Below are positions 57,238 through 64,000 of a stretch of 64,000 nucleotides of DNA, piece after piece. The notes beneath the pieces were generated by a model. The model was not told the DNA's origin. It did not search any database and worked only from the letters and a program-made list of their open reading frames with translations. The DNA lies in contig NC_133101.1 in assembly GCF_022965805.1 (NCBI RefSeq), positions 49,432,342 through 49,496,341 of the forward strand, written 5' to 3'. The first letter of the stretch is position 1. The number at the start of each line of letters is the position of its first letter. This stretch comes from Primulina eburnea (taxonomy: Eukaryota > Streptophyta > Magnoliopsida > Lamiales > Gesneriaceae). The position numbers and the translations under genes are program-made.

Positions 57238-58491
57238 AATTTAAAACATACCGAATAACTCCGGGTAGAGACTCCTTATCTCGGCCTCGGTCTCCCAAGT
57301 AGCCTCCTCCTCTGAATGATTCAGCCATTTGAACTTGACCGTGTAGATCACCTTGTTCTGGAGCCTCCTCTCATGTCTCTCCTCAAAGGACATGTTCGGT
57401 GTCAGCTGAAGTGCCTCATAGTTCAGCACATGCGAATGATTCGACATGTATTTCCGCAACATAGAGAAATGGAACATATTATGAGCTCCCGCCAGATTCG
57501 GCGGTAATGCAACTCTTTATGTGAGTGTTCCAACTTTCTCGAGGATCTCGAACGGTCCTATAAATCTAGGACTGAGCTTGTCCTTCTTCCCGAATCTCAT
57601 CTCACCCTTCATCGGTGCGACTTTAACAAATACATGATCCCCTACTGCAAACTCAAGTTCCTCGCGTCGTTGATTTGCATAACTCTTTTGTCGACTCTGC
57701 GCAATCCTAATCCTTTCCCGAGTCTTGACCACTAACTCTGCAGTCTGTCTGAAAATATTTGACCCCAACTATGCTCTCTCTCCTACCTCATCCCAATACA
57801 TTGGTGACCTACACTTCCTCCCGTACAATGCCTCATATGGAGACATACCGATAGATGCCTGATAGCTGTTGTTGTATGTGAACTCCACGAGAGGAAATTT
57901 CGGCTCCCATCTGCCCTAGAAGTCGATCATGCAAGCTCTGAGTAGGTGTTCCAAAATCTGAATCACCGTCTATGACTGTTTGTCTGTCTGAGGATGGAAG
58001 GCAATACTGAAAATAGCAACTTAGTACCCAATGCCTGATGCAGACTCTTCCAGAATGCAGACGTGAACCTCGGATCCCTGTCTGACACGATGGACATTGG
58101 AATCACATGCAGTCCGACTATCTCTTTGATATAAAACTATGTGTATCGAATCATGGTGCAAAATTTTTCCTGATCGGTAAAAAGTGTGCCGATTTAGTGA
58201 GCTGATCAATTATCACCCAAATGACATTATATCCCCCAGTAGTCCTCGGTACTCCCGTGACAAAGTCCATAGAAATGTTCTCCTATTTTCACTAGGGAAT
58301 AGGGAGTGGTTTCAGCTTTCCTGCAGGTCTTTGGTGCTCTGCCTTGACCTGCTGACACGTCAAACACTCGGAGACGAAATACAGAATATCTTTCTTCGTG
58401 CCCTACCACCAATACAAAGTCTATAAATCATTATACATCTTCGTACTCCCTGGATGGATGGAGTACGGAGTGCTGTGGGCCTCACTCAAGA
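57238..58491 (-). pseudogene. I integrase, broken
   Basis: Minus strand, from 58491 down: HSTPYSIHPGSTKMYND zinc-domain start, catalytic core in several frames (58412-58021), then GDHVFVKVAPMKGEMRFG (57768-57517) and the C-terminal tail with VKFKWLNHSEEEATWETEAE (57477-57241), a chromodomain-like end. At least four frameshifts or stops. It is closest to the integrase of E among the elements here. Confidence 0.8.
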
Positions 58492-61132
58492 TGAAAGGTC
58501 TACTGTTTAATATACGCTACTAACTTATTGTTTTCTAAAAAAGCTACTACTCGTTATTTATATTTAAATGCATGCATACAATACTGCTGAAAATTTACAT
58601 TTTTAAAATATCAGTAATCAACTAGCAAGAAAAATAATGTAGTTAAAAATTCATAACAAATTGTCATCCCCAAGCTTACGTTTTAAAAATAAATCAAATA
58701 TGAAATATGTGTAGAGTTCGCCAACTATCAACATATAAAACGATAGCGTAAAAATATCCAAATCATTCATATCTCATAAACATGATGTGCGGAAGAAATA
58801 AGGTCCTTGGGTTAGTGTGCGCACATCCAGCCCCGCCTACTTAGTTTTCGGCACCTCCAGTCTCCTCATTGATATGCTCACCTGCATCACTCAAACCTAG
58901 TGAGTTTAAAGAATCAACACACCTGTAACGTTATAGCAAGTACATATACGTAACAAACAACGGTGAAAGGTACTATAAAGAAAATACATTTCATGATCGT
59001 AAAAGTCTCATGCATAATCATAACATGTCAAACCATAAATATTTTCATAACATATCCAATCATATCAGCATATACGTGTTCGTTTTTCTTAATTTGAATT
59101 CCGTTATCCAATCATATCAGCATATACGTGTTCGTTTTTCTTAATTTGAATTCCGTTAATTAGTTGTACTTTCATATCATCGTGTTATTCGATGGATCCA
59201 TGTACGTTTAACCGTGGTACTCGCAGCGGTGACATCAACAACATCATTACCAGTCCACTGATCCCTATCCTTACATGTCATCGTGTCATCATATTAGTCA
59301 CAAGCAACTCCCATCATTCAAAACATATCATATTCATCACTTAATAAAACATGCGTATACGTAAATTTTTCTTAAAATCAAGCATGCAGCGTACATTTCA
59401 TATTTTCATAAAAAGTCATATTCATGATAATATCAATATTTAAAATATGTAAAAAGGTGTTTAGGGCGCTGCCAGGGCTAAAGGCTCGACCCAAGTGGAA
59501 AATTACCATTTTGCCCCTGGAAACCCTAATTTACCATTTTACCCCTAGACCTCAAAAGATTGACCCGAATCCAACCAAACTCATTAAAATACCTAAAAAC
59601 ATAATAATAATCATTTCTTTGACGTAAACTCAAGCTCATTTAAAAAATTATACGATTCGTTTTAAAACTTGGACCGGGATCTCGGTTTTAACCCGAATCA
59701 ATCCGAAACTTAACCAAAATTTTCCCAACATAAACCATGACTTAAACCTACATGACCAGTCTTTAAAATTCTTAATTCAGACCACCTAGGTCCCTCAGAA
59801 TAGACAGAACAGCTGCTGGAATTAATTCAGCACGCAAGCACCGAAAACCCTAGTGCACTAAACCTTCGTATTATCGATTCTAGGCCTAACCAACCCGAAC
59901 CAGCCATGAACCATTGCTACATAGGACCAAGATCAGACCAAGGACTCACTCTTGGACCAAACAAAACCATGCCTACAGCACAAGGGATGCGGACGTGCAT
60001 GAGTTACCCGAAAACAAGCCAAAACCCGGCCCTTCTCATTTCATGCTCCTCGACCCCCATTTAATCCGAGACCAGCCATGTAAGGACCTCCCCTAGGCCT
60101 TGTTTTGGACCTTCCTAAACAGAAACATGGCCTGGTTTAGTCCCCCTAGGCCGTGCCTCCCCCTTTTCTTGCACTAGACCAAAAAAAAACCCTACCCGCT
60201 CAAGCCCCTAGACACCTTCAATCCCTTCGTGTACAGCCCTTACAAGCCTTAACCTAGCAGCTCTTTGCATAAGGACATGAAAAACCTGAGTTGTGCACAA
60301 GATATATGCATGTTCATGTCAAAACCTTTGCAAAAACGATGCTATATGATAGACCAACAAAATTTCATGCAAAAACATATTAAACAATATATAAATGGTG
60401 AAAATGATGAGAAAAAGATATACATGGCATGCCTTAACATTTTTGTGATAAAAAAAACTCGAAGATATGCGCGTAGGACTTGCACCGGAGAAGCGGGGAA
60501 GAAAATTTCTCTTGAAAACTAGGAGAAAACCGACAAAAGCTGCTGGAAATGGCCATGAGAATGCTGCTGAATGAGAGAGAGGGGCGGCCGAATTTTAGGT
60601 TTATGGTTAGGGTTTGATGGTGTAGGTTTTAAATAGAAACTCATGCATAAATGGGACCTAATAAAAATTTAAAAGGGTTTTGGACCCAATAAGCACTAAA
60701 ATAAACCCATAAAGTCCAAACACACTCTCGAAAAATATTTCGTTTTTGTATATTTTTAAAAATATTGCCTGAACCCTCAAAAAGCCCTTCAAATGTATAA
60801 AATTTGTGTACCGGCCAAAAATATAATCGGGCAGGTAAAAATGCTAAACCAAGACCCATTTTCAAAAATTATACTTAAAACACCTCATATTAAATAACTA
60901 AATTAATTATTCAATAAAATATTTTTCCTAATTATTCCCGGTCTCTATTACCCGTCCGAGCGCAAAATGCAACTTAAAACCCTAATGCAAGAAACTTTAA
61001 AATACCCAAGCAAGAACACCTAACCATGCAATATTCATGCTTTAAATGCATAAAAATCATTAAACACATATTTTATAAAACCCTAGATTACATGCAGCCG
61101 GGTTACGTAGTTCAAATTTCCTAGGCCATACA
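58492..61132 (-). repeat. Solo LTR inside element I
   Basis: 2641 bp; on the minus strand TGTATGGCCTAGG...GACCTTTCA. Flanks are CAAGA and CAAAA, a target duplication with one mismatch. Removing it restores the reading from RAYIL into SEAHSTPYSIHPG. It carries a related segment to the I LTR, so the families are close. Confidence 0.8.
59053..59156. repeat. 52-bp perfect tandem duplication
   Basis: TATCCAATCATATCAGCATA and the following 32 bases occur twice head to tail without a difference, inside the solo LTR. A recent local duplication or an assembly artefact. Confidence 0.85.
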
Positions 61133-63198
61133 CAAAATATATGCTCTCAAGGAATCCCTGCTAAAAACCCATAGTCGATCACGATATTTGACTATGTCAT
61201 CCACGACTGTATACGACCTCCGACACTTGGCCTCATCCCTCTGTCTCCATTTTTGTAGCTGCTCATCAGAAGCCTGCCCTGCCCGAATTCTGTCTCTCAG
61301 TGTGGACTGCACTGTTAGGATTGAAAAACTAGGGATCTCTTGCAATGTCCTCTGTCCCGACACCTGAGTGATCACTGCATTCTTCCTTCTCAAGGCATCC
61401 GCAACCACAATAGCCTTACCCAGATGGTATCTAATGTCACAATCATAATCCTTCACTAGCTCTAACCACCTCCGTTGCCTATTGTTTTGCTCTTTCTGCA
61501 TGAAGAAGTACTCCAGGCTCTTGTAATCAGTGAAAATCATGCACTTCTCCCCATAAAGATGGTGACTCCAAATCTTAAGGGCGAAAACCACTACTGCTAG
61601 CTCAAGGTCATGAGTCGGATAGTTTTTCTCATGTACCTTCAACTGTCTGGAAGCGTAGGCTATAACTTTGTCATGCTGCATCAGAACTACGCCCAAACCG
61701 AGCTTCGAAGCATCTGTGTAAAGCAAAAACTCTCCTTGCCTTGATGGCTTAACTAGAACTGGCGCTGAAGTCAATGCATGCTTCAGCCTGTCAAAACTCT
61801 CCTGTCACTCTGGTCCCCAAATAAAATTAGCATTCTTTTTCGTCAAGGCGGTCATAGGCATTGCAATAAAAAAGAAGCCCTGAATGAACTTCCGGTAGTA
61901 CCCAGTCAATCCCAAGAAACTGCAGATCTATGTCACATTCTTAGGTAGTGGCTAATCTCGGACTGCCTCAACCTTGCTTGGATCAACCTTCACTCCATCT
62001 CGGGATACAATGTGGCCCATGAATGCCACCCTGTCTAGCCAGAACTTGCACTTACTGAAATTGGCATACAGCTGTTTGTCTTGTAAAGTCTGCAATACGG
62101 TCCTCAGATGTTGACTGTTCTCCTCTATGCTCTTCAAATAGAATAGAATTCCGTCTATGAAAACAGTGACGAAATGATCCAAATACGGCTGGAACATGCG
62201 ATTCATGATATCCATGAAGATCGCTTGCGTGTTCGTCAATCCAAAGGGCGTCATCATAAACTCATATTGCCCATAACTCGTTCTGAAGGCCATCTTATAC
62301 ACGTCAGACTATCTCAACTTCAGCTAGTGGTATCCTGACCTGAGATCTATCTTCAAGAATAATGATTCTCCCTGAAGCTGATCAAATAGTTCCTCGATCC
62401 TTTGCAGTGGATAATTCTTCTTGACCATGACCCTGTTCAGTTCTCTGTAATCAATGCAGAGCCACATGCTGCCATCTTTCTTCTTAACAAACAATACCGT
62501 GCGCCCCATGAAAAAAATCTAGGGCAAACAAAACCCTTATCTAGCAAGTCTTGTATCTGATCCTTCAGTTCCTTCATCTCTGCAGGTGCCAGACGATAGT
62601 GTGCCTTAGAAATTGGCATGGTACCTAGCATAATCTCGATAGAAAAGTGCACTTCTCTGTCTGGTGGAATGCCTGAAACATCGTTTGGGAAAACACTGGG
62701 GAAGTCCTTGACCACTTCGACCTCTTATAGCCTCTGACTGACTGGCTTGATCACTTACACGATACTGGCCAAAAATGCCTGACAACCTCTCCTCACGAGC
62801 TTCATCGTATGAAAGAAATGATGTAGGGAATCTGCTAATGTCTAGCTTCCTCAAATATAAACAGTTTCCCGCTAGGTGTTCGGACAGATACTGACCTCCG
62901 TTGAATATCAATGACAACTCCATTCGAAGAAAGCCAGTCCATACCAGAATGATGTTGAACTCCGCAACGGTAGCACAATCAAATCTTTCTGCACCACAAT
63001 TTTTTGTAACCGAAACTTCAATATATTCACTATATGTGAGGTAAAAATCTGATTTTCGTACAGAATCGAAACTTTGAATCCCAAATCCATAGCCTCTGGT
63101 ATGATTCCTAGTCGCTTGACAAAATATTGGATATAAACGAATGTGTAGCTCCGGAGTCTAGCAATGCATACGTGGTTACACCTAAAATATATATTTTC
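61133..63198 (-). pseudogene. I protease, RT and RNase H, broken
   Basis: Minus strand: GVTTYALLDSGATHSFIS at about 63185-63130 (protease Asp-Ser-Gly kept but frame broken), linker DFPSVFPNDVSGIPPDREVHFSI (62715-62437), RT (62509-61952) in which the active site reads FIDG instead of FIDD, then RNase H (61774-61121) with [28 protein letters not shown] and [10 protein letters not shown], ending RAYIL where the solo LTR begins. Several stops and frameshifts. The Asp-to-Gly change alone would inactivate RT. Confidence 0.85.
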
Positions 63199-63664
63199 CT
63201 GCGACAAAACAAATCATCAAATCTAATCGTGTTGAGAAATTTTCTACCAGCAATTATCCCAAAATCCTAGAAAAATTACCGATTTACTCATAGAATCCAA
63301 AAAAAAATATAGAATTATTTTACCTCAAAATTTCGGAAATTGCAATTTGGCCTTTCAAGTTTTGAATTTTATACACTCATTTTTCCCCAAAAACTTTCGA
63401 ATTTAGCCATTTAAACCTTAAAATTCTTGAAAATTAAGAATTTGTTCCCAAAAGTTTGAAAATTTCGAAATAAGCCCTTAAAATTCGGTTATTGCCATTT
63501 GGTCCTTTAAACCCTTAATCAATTCAATTCGATCCTTAAGCCCAACTATTTAGAACATGGAACCTAATTTATTCTAGGTTCTCAATCCCAAAATAATTCC
63601 CACAACAATCATATAACTCATGCAATCAAGGCGGTAAACTAAAATTCTTTAGAATAAAGGTTAC
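63199..63664 (-). other. Intron-like GT-AG segment between zinc knuckle and protease (I)
   Basis: 466 nt on the minus strand: donor ACCG|GTAACC at 63664, acceptor GATTTGTTTTGTCGCAG ending at 63199, with a pyrimidine-rich 3' end. Before it the frame reads AEEAEAEADSTLITG and after it KIYILGVTTYALLDSG, the same junction as in E (LTG|RIFIAG). Joining is off by one base, explained by one lost base in a decayed copy. The segment is AT-rich with A-runs and no coding content. Confidence 0.55.
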
Positions 63665-64000
63665 CGGTGATCAGTGTAGAGTCTGCCTCTGCCTCAGCCT
63701 CCTCCGCATGCATCACATATGCCCTGCCAGTAGTGGGACACTTGTTCTTATGGTAGTTTTCCGCCTTGTGTCCCTCTTCTTTGCATACGAAGCATCTAAA
63801 GGTGCCCTAGATGCATTTGCCGTAGTGTAACTTGTTGCATTACTTGCACAGATAACCCTTCTCCGGTTTAAGGGCCCCTGGTGTCTGTGGTGTCTGCTGC
63901 TGTCCGGGCCTCTTAAATTGTCCCTGGGGCTTCTGCTGCCCTTGATTCCTCGGTGGCCCTGTGAACTGTAGCTTCTGTGGCTGTAAGCTAGACTAGGCCT
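63665..64000 (-). pseudogene. I gag C-terminus
   Basis: Minus strand, entering from the right edge: a Gln/Pro-rich stretch (PPRNQGQQKPQGQFKRPGQQ), a TAG, CNKLHYGKC, a second TAG, then CFVCKEEGHKAENY, a zinc knuckle in which the last Cys has become Tyr (TGC to TAC). Then CPTTGRAYVMHAEEA, just before the intron-like segment. Both stops are TAG, consistent with CAG or TGG changes. Confidence 0.75.

Larger units (their letters stand above)
56006..64000 (-). mobile_element. Chromovirus-like Ty3/gypsy element I, decayed
   Basis: Minus-strand element running off the right edge. From right to left: gag end (64000-63665), intron-like segment, protease/RT/RNase H (63198-61133), solo LTR (61132-58492), integrase (58491-57238), polypurine tract, 3' LTR (57200-56006). 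It has many stops and frameshifts and a mutated RT site. Confidence 0.85.

Noticed and set aside
60641..60865. 74-codon minus-strand ORF in the solo LTR of I
   Set aside because: LTR sequence; the homologous segment of the I LTR (56750-56980) does not keep the frame.

Overview
The window is plant nuclear DNA made almost entirely of nested LTR retrotransposons. I found no ordinary host gene, rRNA or tRNA gene. The elements are plant types: Athila-type Ty3/gypsy with a tRNA-Asp primer site, chromovirus-type Ty3/gypsy with a tRNA-iMet primer site, and TGTTGG-type LTR elements. The retroelement ORF family at the left edge and near 48-51 kb resembles proteins I remember as abundant in Gesneriaceae (Lamiales). 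That assignment is inference.

Nesting, oldest to youngest. Element E (chromovirus-like, +) runs from 17744 to 47417, with its 5' part off the left edge. Its gag was hit by element G (right part 15799-17743), its RT by a 3.4-kb solo LTR (19492-22858, target duplication ACAAC), its RNase H by Athila copy A2 (23358-34762, GTATG), and its 3' LTR by element F (38243-45896, ATATA). G carries Athila copy A1 (minus strand, 3828-15798). A1 carries a solo LTR (8417-10506, AAAAA), and its 3' LTR was hit by a TGTTGG-type element (1-3827). On the right lie a second TGTTGG-type element (48290-52289), LTR fragments, a CACTA-like end, and element I (chromovirus-like, minus, 56006-64000) containing another solo LTR.

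The most notable content is A2. It has two LTRs of equal length (1570 bp) that I read as differing at about 3 sites, an unbroken gag-pol, and two intact accessory ORFs where Athila elements may carry an env-like gene. The first (30546-31091) has a basic plus cysteine-rich core resembling the nucleic-acid-binding protein of carlaviruses and relatives. The second (31302-31940) is an intronless LOG, the cytokinin-activating phosphoribohydrolase, with its signature motifs and a basic C-terminal tail. A1 carries the same cassette in decayed form, so the capture predates the split of the copies. Each accessory ORF is preceded by a splice-acceptor-like sequence and the leader contains a near-consensus donor, which suggests spliced subgenomic mRNAs.

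Other points of interest are a plastid DNA insertion (ycf3 plus a second piece) splitting the pol gene of the young element F; an intron-like GT-AG segment at the same codon between zinc knuckle and protease in the two diverged elements E and I; and arrays of short GC-rich inverted repeats in several unrelated LTRs. All coordinates, target duplications and difference counts were read by eye.
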